DNA from: Mesorhizobium loti
Lineage (GTDB): Bacteria > Pseudomonadota > Alphaproteobacteria > Rhizobiales > Rhizobiaceae
Assembly: GCF_003148495.1 (NCBI RefSeq)
Contig: NZ_QGGH01000004.1
Coordinates: forward strand, 248,001-312,000
Direction of reading: 5' to 3'
DNA length: 64,000 nt
The first letter of the stretch is position 1; each line of letters opens with the position of its first letter. The position numbers and the translations under genes are program-made. A model generated the notes under the pieces. The model was not told where the DNA came from. It searched no databases and saw nothing but the letters and a program-made list of their open reading frames with translations. Shown piece by piece: positions 43,383-52,677 of this stretch.

Positions 43383-44202
43383 GCTTGGCAACTCCGCAAA
43401 CCACCCGGTCGGGGTGGGTGAAAATATCAAAATCGTCGCCGCGCACCAGCGCCACCAGCGTCATGCCAGCCTCTTGCGCCGTTCGGATGGCAAGTGCGGT
43501 CGGCGCCGAGACGGCGATGATGAAGGCCGAGCCGATAGAAGCCGTCTTCTGCACCATCTCGACCGAAACCCTGGATGTCACCACGACAGCACCGGATGCG
43601 CCATCGATGCCGGCTTTTGCCAGCGCACCGGCCAGCTTATCGAGCGCATTGTGACGGCCGACATCTTCGCGCGCCATGACGATGCCCTTATCAGGCACAT
43701 AGAAACCGGCGGCATGCACGGCCCCGGTCTCGGTGTGAAGCGGCTGCACCTTCGACAAGAGCTTGACCGAGCGGACGATGTCGCCGGCATCAAGCGTAAG
43801 CTTTGACGCACTAACCGCATCGACCGAGCGCATCGCTTCTTCGATCGATTCGATGCCGCACAGCCCGCAGCCGACAGGCCCGGCGAGCCTTCGCCGCCGT
43901 GCCTCGAAGCGCGTGTTGGCCCGGTCCTTCAGCCGGATCTGGATGTCGATGCCGGCGCCATGATCTTCGACCTCGATGGCTTCGATCTCCTCCGGCGTAG
44001 CAATGATGCCTTCGGTCAGCGAGAAGCCAAGCGCGAAATCCTCGAAATCGGCCGGGCTTGCCATCATCACCGCATGCGTGGTGCCGGCAAAGGAGAACGC
44101 CACCGGCGTCTCTTCCGGCACCATGCGGTCGGCAGCCGTCGTCCCGCCCGCGCGGCGCGCCAGCCGCGATACCTGCGTCGTGGCTTTGCGGCGCGCGCTC
44201 AA
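43372..44202 (-). CDS. fdhD: Formate dehydrogenase sulfurtransferase FdhD (FdsC)
   Basis: Maturation factor that passes sulfur to the molybdenum cofactor before its insertion into FdsA. The 276-residue protein carries the active-site CGLCG loop and the conserved MAREDVGRHNALDKL segment. It begins two bases after the fdsA stop and overlaps fdsD, so it is co-translated with the enzyme genes, which fits a dedicated chaperone. Confidence 0.93.
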   Translation of the reverse strand: MSARRKATTQVSRLARRAGGTTAADRMVPEETPVAFSFAGTTHAVMMASPADFEDFALGFSLTEGIIATPEEIEAIEVEDHGAGIDIQIRLKDRANTRFEARRRRLAGPVGCGLCGIESIEEAMRSVDAVSASKLTLDAGDIVRSVKLLSKVQPLHTETGAVHAAGFYVPDKGIVMAREDVGRHNALDKLAGALAKAGIDGASGAVVVTSRVSVEMVQKTASIGSAFIIAVSAPTALAIRTAQEAGMTLVALVRGDDFDIFTHPDRVVCGVAKHVA

Positions 44203-44204
44203 GA

Positions 44205-47117
44205 CTACTCCGCCGCTTCCAGCTTCCCGATACGACGGCTGTTGCGTGCCTGCTCGTCATAGTCGCGCTGCCATTCCGACGGCCCGTTGGAGGCGCCGAC
44301 CTGCACCGCGGTCACCTTGTATTCCGGACAGTTGGTCGCCCAGTCGGAGAAGTCGGTGGTGATCACGTTGGCCTGCGTGTCCGGATGGTGGAACGTCGTG
44401 TAGACCACGCCAGGCGACACCCGGTCGGTGATCAGCGCGCGCAGCGTCGTCTCGCCCGAGCGGCTGGTCAGCCGGACCCAGTCGCCGTCGCGCAAGCCCC
44501 GGTTCTCGGCATCGTGCGGATGGATCTCCAGCCGGTCCTCCGAGTGCCACATGCTGTTGTCGGTGCGCCTTGTCTGCGCGCCGACATTGTACTGGCTGAG
44601 GATGCGGCCGGTGGTGAGCAGCAGCGGGAAGCGCGGCCCCGTCCTTTCGTCGGTCGCCACATATTCGGTGCGGATGAACTTGCCCTTGCCGCGCACGAAC
44701 CCATCGATGTGCATGATCGGGGTGCCGAGCGGCGCCTTCTCGTTGCAGGGCCATTGCACGGATCCGACACGGTCGAGCAACTCGAAGGAGACGCCAGCGA
44801 AGCTCGGCGTCGTCATCGCGATCTCGTCCATGATCTCGGAGGGATGCTGATAGTTCCAGTCCAGTCCGATGGCGCGGGCAAGCTCCTGCGTCGCCTCCCA
44901 ATCGGCGTAGCGCGCCTTCGGCTCCAGAACCTTGCGCACCATGTTGATGCGGCGCTCTGCGTTGGTGAAGGTGCCGTCTTTCTCCAGGAAGGTCGAGCCC
45001 GGCAGGAAGACATGCGCGTAGTTTGCCGTTTCGTTGAGGAAGAGGTCGTGCACAACGACACATTCCATCGCGGCGAGGCCGGCGGCGACATGCTTGGTGT
45101 CGGGATCGGACTGAAGAATGTCCTCGCCCTGGATGTAGATGCCCTTGAAAGTGCCGTCGACGGCGGCGTCCAGCATGTTGGGGATGCGCAGGCCGGGTTC
45201 GTCGTCCAGCTTCACGCCCCACAAGGTCTCATAGATGTCGCGCACGGCTTCGCCGGAGATGTGGCGATAGCCCGGCAGTTCGTGCGGGAAGGAGCCCATG
45301 TCGCACGAACCCTGCACGTTGTTCTGGCCACGCAGCGGGTTCACGCCGACGCCGGGCCGGCCGATATTGCCGGTGGCCATGGCGAGATTGGCGATTGCCA
45401 TCACCGTGGTCGAGCCCTGGCTGTGTTCCGTCACGCCTAGGCCGTAATAGATCGCGCCGTTGCCGCCGGTGGCGTAGAGGCGGGCCGCGCCGCGGATCAG
45501 CTCGGGATCGACGCCGGACAATTTGCCGACAGTTTCTGGGCTGTTCTCAGGCAAGGCGACGAACGATGCCCAATCCTGGAACTCCGTCCAGTCGCAGCGC
45601 TCACGGATGAAGGCTTCGTTGAAAAGACCTTCGGTGACGATCACATGCGCCAGCGCCGTCAGCACAGCCACATTGGTGCCGGGCTTCAGCGGCAGGTGAT
45701 AATCCGCTTCAACATGTGCCGACTTGACCATCTCGGTGCGACGCGGATCGAGCACGATCAGCTTGGCGCCCTGGCGCAGCCGCTTCTTCAGCCGCGAGGC
45801 GAACACCGGGTGGGCCGAAGCGGGATTGGCACCGATGATGACGGCGACGTCGGTGAAGTCGACGGAATCGAAATCCTGCGTGCCGGCAGAGGTGCCATAG
45901 GTCTGGCCGAGCCCGTAGCCCGTCGGCGAGTGGCAGACGCGCGCACAGGTGTCGACATTGTTGTTGCGGAAGCCCTGCCGCACCATCTTCTGGACGAGGT
46001 AGGTTTCCTCATTGGTGCAGCGCGACGAGGTGATGCCGCCGATCGCGGTGCGTCCGTACTGGTACTGGATCCGGCGGAATTCCTTGGCCGTGTGGGCGAT
46101 AGCCTCTTCCCAGGTCACCTCGCGCCAGGGATCGGTGACTTTTTCCCGGATCATCGGCGACAGGATGCGGTCCTTGTGGGTGGCGTAGCCATAGGCGAAA
46201 CGGCCCTTGACGCAGGAATGGCCGTGGTTCGCCTTGCCCTCCTTGTAGGGCATCATGCGAATGACCTCGTCACCCTTCACTTCGGCCTTGAACGAGCAGC
46301 CGACACCGCAATAAGCGCAGGTGGTGACGGCCGAACGCTCCGGCAGGCCCTTGGCAAGCACCGTTTTCTCGCGCAGCGCATCGGTCGGACAGGCCTGTAC
46401 GCAGGCGCCGCAGGACACGCATTCCGAATCGATGAACGCCTCGTGCATTCCCGCCGAAACCCGGGATTCGAAACCACGTCCCTCGATGGTCAGCGCGAAG
46501 GTGCCCTGGACCTCTTCGCAGGCTCTCACGCAGCGCGAGCAGACGATGCATTGCGATGCATCATAGGTGAAATAGGGGTTGGATTCGTCGCGGGCGATGT
46601 AATCGACCGCCAGCGAGCCATGGCCGGGCGCCACGCCACCTTCCGGCTTGACGTGGTTGCGGCCCTCAATGCCGTAGCGGTTTTCAGTCAAGCCGATCGA
46701 CTTCGCCACCGCATCGAACTCGCTGGCCCCGGTTCCGGCCTGTTCGTTCCAGCCGGTCGGATGGTCGGAGACGTAGAGTTCCATGACGCCGCGGCGAATG
46801 GCGTCGAGCCGCTCGGTCTGCGTGCGCACGATCATGCCTTCGCCGACAGGCGTCGTGCAGGACGCCGGCGTGCCGCCGCGCCCTTCGATCTCGACAAGGC
46901 AGACACGGCACGAACCGAAGGAGTCCAGCATGTCGGTGGCGCAAAGCTTCGGGATTTCGACCCCGCCTTCCATCGCGGCCCGCATGATCGAGGTGCCTTC
47001 AGGCACGGTGATGCTGCGCCCGTCTACGTTCAGCGTGACTTGCTTCTGCGCCTTCGACTGTGGAGTTCCGTAGTCGATCTCTTCGACGAGGGATGGGAAG
47101 TCGGCTTTGATGTTCAT
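44205..47117 (-). CDS. fdsA: NAD-dependent formate dehydrogenase alpha (catalytic) subunit
   Basis: Molybdenum enzyme of 970 residues oxidising formate to CO2. In order: [2Fe-2S] ferredoxin-like domain (C59, C70, C73, C87), two-cluster ferredoxin segment (C190/193/196/200 and C233/236/239/243), Mo-domain [4Fe-4S] (C267, C270, C274, C302), then the bis-MGD domain with Mo ligand C395 in VDTCARVCHSPT (cysteine, not selenocysteine). Between the first two domains the usual HPLDCLTC...C stretch reads HPTGWNEQAGTGAS: the expected cluster cysteines are W123, Q126 and S132. That [4Fe-4S] cluster is therefore probably missing. Confidence 0.93.
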   Translation of the reverse strand: MNIKADFPSLVEEIDYGTPQSKAQKQVTLNVDGRSITVPEGTSIMRAAMEGGVEIPKLCATDMLDSFGSCRVCLVEIEGRGGTPASCTTPVGEGMIVRTQTERLDAIRRGVMELYVSDHPTGWNEQAGTGASEFDAVAKSIGLTENRYGIEGRNHVKPEGGVAPGHGSLAVDYIARDESNPYFTYDASQCIVCSRCVRACEEVQGTFALTIEGRGFESRVSAGMHEAFIDSECVSCGACVQACPTDALREKTVLAKGLPERSAVTTCAYCGVGCSFKAEVKGDEVIRMMPYKEGKANHGHSCVKGRFAYGYATHKDRILSPMIREKVTDPWREVTWEEAIAHTAKEFRRIQYQYGRTAIGGITSSRCTNEETYLVQKMVRQGFRNNNVDTCARVCHSPTGYGLGQTYGTSAGTQDFDSVDFTDVAVIIGANPASAHPVFASRLKKRLRQGAKLIVLDPRRTEMVKSAHVEADYHLPLKPGTNVAVLTALAHVIVTEGLFNEAFIRERCDWTEFQDWASFVALPENSPETVGKLSGVDPELIRGAARLYATGGNGAIYYGLGVTEHSQGSTTVMAIANLAMATGNIGRPGVGVNPLRGQNNVQGSCDMGSFPHELPGYRHISGEAVRDIYETLWGVKLDDEPGLRIPNMLDAAVDGTFKGIYIQGEDILQSDPDTKHVAAGLAAMECVVVHDLFLNETANYAHVFLPGSTFLEKDGTFTNAERRINMVRKVLEPKARYADWEATQELARAIGLDWNYQHPSEIMDEIAMTTPSFAGVSFELLDRVGSVQWPCNEKAPLGTPIMHIDGFVRGKGKFIRTEYVATDERTGPRFPLLLTTGRILSQYNVGAQTRRTDNSMWHSEDRLEIHPHDAENRGLRDGDWVRLTSRSGETTLRALITDRVSPGVVYTTFHHPDTQANVITTDFSDWATNCPEYKVTAVQVGASNGPSEWQRDYDEQARNSRRIGKLEAAE

Positions 47118-47127
47118 CTGCCAGCTC

Positions 47128-48684
47128 CTATTCGGCAGCCACGCGCACGGGCGCTGGCTTGAAGTCGTCGGGGAAATGGGTGATCGAGCTCATGACGGGG
47201 TAGGGCGTGAAGCCGCCCAGCGCGCAGAGCGAACCGAATTTCATCGTGTTGCAGAGGTCGGTGACCAGAGCGAGGTTCTTCTCTGGCTCAATGCCCGCGG
47301 CTATTCTGTCGATGGTCTCCACACCGCGCGTCGAGCCAATGCGGCAGGGCGTGCACTTGCCGCAACTTTCGATGGCGCAGAACTCCATGGCAAAGCGCGC
47401 CTGTTTCAGCATGTCGGCGGTGTCGTCGAACACGACGATGCCGGCATGGCCGATCAGCCCGTCCTTGGCGGCGAAGGCTTCATAATCGAATGGCGTGTCG
47501 AACAGAGCGCGCGGGAAATAGGCACCGAGCGGGCCACCGACCTGCACTGCCTTGACCGGACGCCCTGTCGCCGTGCCGCCGCCGATCTCGTCGACGATCT
47601 CGCCCAGCGTCATGCCGAAAGCGGCTTCGAACAGGCCGGCATATTTGACGTTGCCGGCGATCTGGATCGGGATCGTGCCGCGCGAGCGGCCCATGCCGAA
47701 ATCCTTGTAGAAGGCCGCACCCTTGTCCATGATGACAGGCACCGAGGCCAGTGAGATGACGTTGTTGATCACCGTCGGCTTGCCGAACAGCCCCTTGTGC
47801 GCCGGCAGCGGCGGCTTTGCCCGGACCATGCCGCGCTTGCCTTCGAGCGAGTCGAGCAGCGCCGTCTCCTCGCCGCAGACATAGGCGCCTGCGCCAACCC
47901 GGATCTCCATGTCGAAAGCGTTGGGTGAACCCAGCACGCTGGCGCCAAGAACGCCGGCCTTGCGAGCGATCTCGACGGCCTTGTTCATCACCGCCACCGC
48001 ATGCGGATATTCCGAGCGGATATAGACAAAGCCCTTGGTCGCACCCGTGGCGATACCGGCGATCGTCATGCCTTCGATCAGCACGAAGGGATCGCCCTCC
48101 ATGATCATGCGGTCGGCGAAGGTGCCTGAATCGCCTTCGTCGGCGTTGCAGACGATGTATTTGCGGTCGCCAACGGTATCGAGCACCGTTTTCCACTTGA
48201 TGCCGGTCGGGAAGCCCGCGCCACCGCGCCCGCGCAGCCCGGATTCGGTCACCTGGGCGACAATGGCGGCGGGCGTCAGTCCCAACGCGTTCGTCAGGCC
48301 GTTCAACCCGCCATGTTTCTTGTAGGATTCGAGCGACAGCGGATCCGTGACGCCGCAGCGCGCGAAGGTCAGCCGCGTCTGCTTGGCCAGGAAGGGGATT
48401 TTGTCCGGCGCGCCCAGCCAGCGCTTGTGATGGCCGCCCGTGAGGAAGCCGCTGTCGAACAGGCTTTTGACGTCGGAGGTTTTCACCGGCCCGTAGGCGA
48501 CGCGGCCGTTGGCTGTCGCAACTTCGACCATCGGTTCGAGGAAATAGGCGCCGCGCGATCCGTTGCGCACGATCTTGGCCTCGATGCCGCGCTCGGCGAG
48601 TTCACTGGCAATCGCCTTGGCGACCTTTTCGGCGCCAAGCGCCAGTGCGCCGGAATCGCCGGGAATGTAGATACGCGGGATCAT
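47128..48684 (-). CDS. fdsB: NAD-dependent formate dehydrogenase beta (NADH-binding) subunit
   Basis: NuoF-like subunit of 518 residues that passes electrons from FdsA to NAD. An N-terminal ~110-residue thioredoxin-like extension precedes the flavin part: NADH/FMN motifs GRGGAGFPTGIKW and GAYVCGEETALL, and the [4Fe-4S] site ESCGKCTPCRIGS with a later cysteine in SLCALGG. Its ATG overlaps the fdsG stop by four bases; fdsA follows after ten bases. Confidence 0.94.
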   Translation of the reverse strand: MIPRIYIPGDSGALALGAEKVAKAIASELAERGIEAKIVRNGSRGAYFLEPMVEVATANGRVAYGPVKTSDVKSLFDSGFLTGGHHKRWLGAPDKIPFLAKQTRLTFARCGVTDPLSLESYKKHGGLNGLTNALGLTPAAIVAQVTESGLRGRGGAGFPTGIKWKTVLDTVGDRKYIVCNADEGDSGTFADRMIMEGDPFVLIEGMTIAGIATGATKGFVYIRSEYPHAVAVMNKAVEIARKAGVLGASVLGSPNAFDMEIRVGAGAYVCGEETALLDSLEGKRGMVRAKPPLPAHKGLFGKPTVINNVISLASVPVIMDKGAAFYKDFGMGRSRGTIPIQIAGNVKYAGLFEAAFGMTLGEIVDEIGGGTATGRPVKAVQVGGPLGAYFPRALFDTPFDYEAFAAKDGLIGHAGIVVFDDTADMLKQARFAMEFCAIESCGKCTPCRIGSTRGVETIDRIAAGIEPEKNLALVTDLCNTMKFGSLCALGGFTPYPVMSSITHFPDDFKPAPVRVAAE

Positions 48685-49160
48685 GAGCGCACCTCGGCAA
48701 CGATCTCATCGAGCTTTTCATCATCGAGCCGCCCGATCACTTGGCCATCGAGCATTGCGGCGGGCGAACAGGCGCACAGGCCGAGACAATAGACTGGCTC
48801 CAGCGTGACCGAACCGTCGCGGGTCGTCTCATGGAAGCCGATGCCCAGCAACTGTTTCAGTTTGGCGGCGACGGCGTCCGAACCCATCGACTGGCAGGAT
48901 TCCGCCTGACAAAGCTTCAGCACATGCCGGCCTGCCGGATGGCTGCGGTAATCATGGTAGAAGGTGACGACGCCGTGCACCTCGGCCCGGGAAATGTTCA
49001 ATGCTTCGGCGATGACAGGCAGCGCATCGTGCGGCACATGGCCGAACTCTTCCTGGATGCCGTGAAGGATCGGCAGCAGCGGGCCTTCAAGGCCCTTCAG
49101 CTCCTGGATGATCGCGGCCGTGCGCGACGTGATCTCGGTACTTGCAGGCTGCATTGGCAT
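48681..49160 (-). CDS. fdsG: NAD-dependent formate dehydrogenase gamma subunit
   Basis: NuoE-like [2Fe-2S] subunit of 159 residues. Ligand pairs are LCQAESC (two cysteines, four residues apart) and YCLGLCAC; the FYHDYRSHPAGRHVLKLC segment is characteristic. First gene of the operon fdsG-fdsB-fdsA-fdhD-fdsD, all overlapping or within about ten bases. A LysR gene lies upstream in the same direction, 192 bases away. Confidence 0.93.
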   Translation of the reverse strand: MPMQPASTEITSRTAAIIQELKGLEGPLLPILHGIQEEFGHVPHDALPVIAEALNISRAEVHGVVTFYHDYRSHPAGRHVLKLCQAESCQSMGSDAVAAKLKQLLGIGFHETTRDGSVTLEPVYCLGLCACSPAAMLDGQVIGRLDDEKLDEIVAEVRS

Positions 49161-49239
49161 GCAGCGCCCTCCCTATCGTAGCGGTCCATGCGTATCGCCC
49201 AAAAACATTAAGTGGTTTTGGAGCAACGACATGCCTGTG

Positions 49240-49297
49240 CCGCTTTATCGCTAAGTGCTTAAGAAATCGAAGAAAACCTCCGAAATCAATAAAGCGG
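49240..49297. promoter_or_regulatory. Inverted repeat in the fdsG upstream region
   Basis: Perfect nine-base arms CCGCTTTAT (49240-49248) and ATAAAGCGG (49289-49297), 40 bases apart, in a locally AT-rich gap between the LysR gene and fdsG. Near-palindrome CTAAG-TG-CTTAAG lies between them. The position suits binding by the LysR protein about 80-140 bases before the fdsG start. Confidence 0.4.
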
Positions 49298-49352
49298 TTT
49301 CGTTGGACGATAGAAGTCTTCTATCGACTGTCATCAGCCAACCTTATCTAAC

Positions 49353-50252
49353 TCAACGGTTGGCGTGGAAATCGTCCGCCAGCGCCATCGCCTCGTCTAG
49401 CAGCGCCGAGACCAGCGGCGTGTGCGGTTCGCGCGGTGTCGCCACCAGGCCGACCGTGTGGCTGGCGTCGGGTTCGACGATCGGAATGGCTCGTATCGGC
49501 TCGGAAAAACCGAATGTTTCCGCGAGGTTGAGCGGCATGATCGACGACCATTTGCCAGTGCGGATGTGGGAAAACAGCACGATCATCGAATTGGATTCCA
49601 GCGTTGGTCGCACCTGCACGCCGGCTTCGGCCAGATGCTGGTCGATGATGCGGCGGTTCTGCATGTCCGGCGTCAAAAGGCACAGCGGCAGGCTTGAGAG
49701 CTCCGCCCATGTCACTTTGTCGCGGTCGGAATAGGGATTTCCCATCGCGGTGATCAGTTGATAGCGCTCGTCATAGAGCGGCACGCTGGTCACCCGCCCC
49801 AGCGGCTCGTTGTCGAGATAGGTGATGCCGGCGTCGATGTCGAAATTGCCGAGCAGCGACAGCACCTCGATCGACGTGCGCGACAGCACCGAGAAGGTGA
49901 CGCCCGGGTGTTTTGCCCGAAACGGTGTCGTCAGCCGTGCGACCATGGCCAGTGCGGTCGGAATGGCGGCGATGCGGATGCGTCCGGAAAGTCCGTGGCG
50001 CGCCGCCCGCATTTCCTCGCGCATCGTGCGGGTGTCGCCGACGATGCGGCGCGCCCACACCAGCACCTGTTTGCCCTCCGGCGTCAGTCCCTGGAAGCGC
50101 GAGCCGCGCAGAACCAGCATGACACCAAGCTGGCCCTCCAACTGCTTGATTCCGGCCGACAGCGTCGGCTGGGTGACGCCGCACACTTCCGCCGCCCGGC
50201 CGAAATGCTCTTCCCTGGCCAGCGCGATGAAGAATTCCAGCTTGTCGATCAT
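49353..50252 (-). CDS. LysR-family regulator, probably of the formate dehydrogenase operon
   Basis: A 299-residue LysR protein with N-terminal DNA-binding helix-turn-helix (MIDKLEFFIALAREEHFGRAAEVCGVTQPTLSAGIKQLE) and a C-terminal effector domain. It lies directly upstream of fdsG in the same orientation. LysR regulators next to fds operons are known to adjust them to formate, so control of this operon is likely but inferred. Confidence 0.88.
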   Translation of the reverse strand: MIDKLEFFIALAREEHFGRAAEVCGVTQPTLSAGIKQLEGQLGVMLVLRGSRFQGLTPEGKQVLVWARRIVGDTRTMREEMRAARHGLSGRIRIAAIPTALAMVARLTTPFRAKHPGVTFSVLSRTSIEVLSLLGNFDIDAGITYLDNEPLGRVTSVPLYDERYQLITAMGNPYSDRDKVTWAELSSLPLCLLTPDMQNRRIIDQHLAEAGVQVRPTLESNSMIVLFSHIRTGKWSSIMPLNLAETFGFSEPIRAIPIVEPDASHTVGLVATPREPHTPLVSALLDEAMALADDFHANR

Positions 50253-50391
50253 GGACGGAAGCTAGAGCATTTTGGCGCCCGCATAAATGCGGTAAAACAA
50301 ACGGTTGGCGCGAGTCACCGGTTCCAGGAAAACAAGCGAGGAGTGCCCGCACAGATCATGCGTGCGCCGCCTCCCCGAAATACGAAACAAC

Positions 50392-50769
50392 CTATTTGTC
50401 CACCAGGTTCAGGATGTTACCGTCGGGATCCTTGAACCATGCGACCTTCATGCCGTAACCGACATGGACGTCGCCCTCCAGCGTCAGGCCGGGCATCTCA
50501 TAGTGCTCGAAGGTGACGCCCTTCGACTTCAGTTCCTTGACAACGTTGCCGATCTCGTCGCCAACCATCCAGGTCACCGCCGTTGCCTTGTTGGTTCCGG
50601 CAAATTGGGAATGATAGACGTTGAGGGTGGTGTCGCCGCTTTTGTACACGATCAGTTCGCCGCCCTCATCGTGCACCTGTTTCAGGCCAAGTGTTCCCTC
50701 ATAGAAAGCCTTGGCCCTTGCCAGGTCCTTTACCGCCAGATTGGCCGTTGCGTTGCTGTTTGCGAGCAT
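50392..50769 (-). CDS. VOC (glyoxalase/bleomycin-resistance fold) protein
   Basis: A 125-residue protein with the VOC beta-alpha-beta pattern: TANLAVKDLARAKAFYEGTLGLKQ at the start and VHVGYGMKVAWFKDPDGNILNLVD at the end. The start at 50769 has a strong AAGGAGG site. Possible metal or substrate ligands cannot be fixed by eye. It stands alone between the LysR gene and the divergent Mrp gene. Confidence 0.83.
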   Translation of the reverse strand: MLANSNATANLAVKDLARAKAFYEGTLGLKQVHDEGGELIVYKSGDTTLNVYHSQFAGTNKATAVTWMVGDEIGNVVKELKSKGVTFEHYEMPGLTLEGDVHVGYGMKVAWFKDPDGNILNLVDK

Positions 50770-51021
50770 GGTCGCCTCCTTCTCTTGATTGTCGGTCCCG
50801 TGCTGGTCATTGAAATAGGTCTCTTCGACTGTTTGACGACTGTCGGCTGGCCTGATTGACGGCCGCACCGGCACTCGATCATCTGGAAGACGTTTGATGC
50901 TGATGAAATCCGACGGACCCCATCGTTTTTCCGGGCACGCCAAGGCAGCCATTGCTCCACGGCTTGGTTCTGTCCGGAAACTGCATTATCTCAGGCGCAA
51001 GCTGCGTAAGGAAAAACTGCC

Positions 51022-52191
51022 ATGTCCGTCACCAAGGAAATCGTCACCGAGCGTCTGAAGACGGTCAACGGGCCGGATTTCACCGGCAACATTGTCGACC
51101 TCGGCATGGTTTCGGAGATTTTCATCGCTGACGGGAAGGTCTTCTTCTCGATTACCGTTCCCGCCGCCCGTGCCCAGGAAATGGAACCGCTGCGTGCCGC
51201 CGCCGAACGCGTCGTCAAGGCGATTCCCGGCGTCGCCGGCGCCGTCGTCGCGCTGACGGCCGAGAAGAAGGGCGGCGGCATGGAGGCGCCGGTTCCGTCG
51301 CGCCCCGCTCCCAGGCCCGCTCCGCCCGCGGCCGCGCCACGTGCCGCTCCCCATGCTCCCGCTTCACACAGCTCGGGCAAACGTGGCGTGCCCGGCATCG
51401 AGGCAATCATCGCGGTCGCCTCCGGCAAGGGTGGCGTCGGCAAGTCGACCACCGCCGTCAACATCGCGCTTGGCCTCGTCGCCAATGGCCTGCGCGTCGG
51501 CGTGCTCGATGCCGATATTTACGGTCCGTCGATGCCACGGCTGCTCAACATCCACGGCCGGCCGCAGACCGTCGACGGCAAGATCCTGAAACCGATGGAG
51601 AATTACGGCCTGAAGGTGATGTCGATGGGCTTCCTCGTCGATGAGGAAACGCCGATGATCTGGCGCGGACCGATGGTGATGTCGGCGCTGACGCAGATGC
51701 TGCGCGAGGTCGAGTGGGGCCGGCTCGACGTGCTCGTCGTCGACATGCCGCCCGGCACCGGCGACGCGCAGCTGACCATGGCCCAGCAGGTGCCGCTGGC
51801 TGGCGCCGTCATCGTCTCGACGCCGCAGGATCTGGCCCTGATCGACGCGCGAAAAGGCCTCAACATGTTCAAGAAGGTCGACGTGCCGTTGCTCGGCATC
51901 GTCGAAAACATGAGCTATTTCATCGCCCCGGATACCGGCAAGCGCTACGATATCTTCGGTCATGGCGGCGCGCGCCGCGAGGCCGAGCGTCTCGGCGTCA
52001 CCTTCCTTGGCGAAGTGCCGCTCGAGATGGGCATTCGCGAAAGCTCGGACGCCGGCACGCCGGTTGTCGTCTCGAAGCCCGACGGCGCCGAGGCGAAAAT
52101 CTACCGCGACATCGCTTCGAAGGTCTGGGACCGGGTCAACGAAGAGCGTGGTGCGGCTGCCGCCGCGGTGCCGAGCATTGTGTTCGAATAG
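51022..52191 (+). CDS. Mrp/NBP35-family Fe-S carrier ATPase lacking the CxxC motif
   Basis: P-loop ATPase of 389 residues related to ApbC/Mrp/Ind1, which deliver Fe-S clusters. An N-terminal DUF59/MIP18-like domain (1-80) and a Pro/Ala-rich linker (~88-115) precede the deviant Walker A SGKGGVGKST (134-143), then DADIYGPSMPRL and DMPPGTGDAQLT. Where relatives have a cluster-binding CxxC after NMSYFI, this protein reads APDT (302-305). Cluster transfer by the usual mechanism is therefore doubtful. Confidence 0.88.
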   Translation: MSVTKEIVTERLKTVNGPDFTGNIVDLGMVSEIFIADGKVFFSITVPAARAQEMEPLRAAAERVVKAIPGVAGAVVALTAEKKGGGMEAPVPSRPAPRPAPPAAAPRAAPHAPASHSSGKRGVPGIEAIIAVASGKGGVGKSTTAVNIALGLVANGLRVGVLDADIYGPSMPRLLNIHGRPQTVDGKILKPMENYGLKVMSMGFLVDEETPMIWRGPMVMSALTQMLREVEWGRLDVLVVDMPPGTGDAQLTMAQQVPLAGAVIVSTPQDLALIDARKGLNMFKKVDVPLLGIVENMSYFIAPDTGKRYDIFGHGGARREAERLGVTFLGEVPLEMGIRESSDAGTPVVVSKPDGAEAKIYRDIASKVWDRVNEERGAAAAAVPSIVFE

Positions 52192-52224
52192 CTTTTTGTT
52201 CGGTAGGCACCGCCGCTCTGCAGC

Positions 52225-52677
52225 CTAGGCCGCGCCTACCTTCTCGCCGAAGCTGGAAAAAAACTGCCCGGCCAGTTTCTTCGAGGTCGATTCGATCAGC
52301 CGGCTGCCAAGCTGGGCGATCTTGCCGCCGACATCGGCCTTGGCGGCGTATTTCAACACCGTGGTATCCGGTCCATCTTCGGTCAGCGTCACGTCGGCGC
52401 CGCCCTTGGCGAAGCCGGCAATGCCGCCCTTGCCTTCGCCCTGGATGGTGTAGGAGTGCGGCGGCTTCAGATTCTTCAGCGTCACCTCGCCATTGAACGT
52501 CGCCTTGATCGGCCCGATCTTCACCACCACGGTCGCCGCCATTTCGGTCGGCGACTTCATCTCAAGGCTCTGGCAGCCGGGAATGGTCGCCCTCAAGACC
52601 TCGGGATCGTTCAGCGCTTCCCACACTTTTTGCAGGGGTGCGGCAATGCGTTCCTCGCCTTCGATCACCAAAGCCAT
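52225..52677 (-). CDS. CoxG-like (CO dehydrogenase subunit G) SRPBCC protein, solitary
   Basis: A 150-residue START/SRPBCC-fold protein with the CoxG pattern: EGEERIAAPLQKVWEALNDPEVLRATIPGCQSL, KIGPIKATFNGEVTL and the tail helix with KLAGQFFSSF. CoxG helps to assemble or anchor aerobic CO dehydrogenases at the membrane. No coxLMS genes are in the window, so it may serve another molybdenum hydroxylase elsewhere, or have a different lipid-binding role. Confidence 0.83.
   Translation of the reverse strand: MALVIEGEERIAAPLQKVWEALNDPEVLRATIPGCQSLEMKSPTEMAATVVVKIGPIKATFNGEVTLKNLKPPHSYTIQGEGKGGIAGFAKGGADVTLTEDGPDTTVLKYAAKADVGGKIAQLGSRLIESTSKKLAGQFFSSFGEKVGAA

Noticed and set aside
45991..45999. Possible selenocysteine codon in FdsA
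   Set aside because: The molybdenum-ligand position is an ordinary cysteine in ARVCH, with no in-frame TGA.
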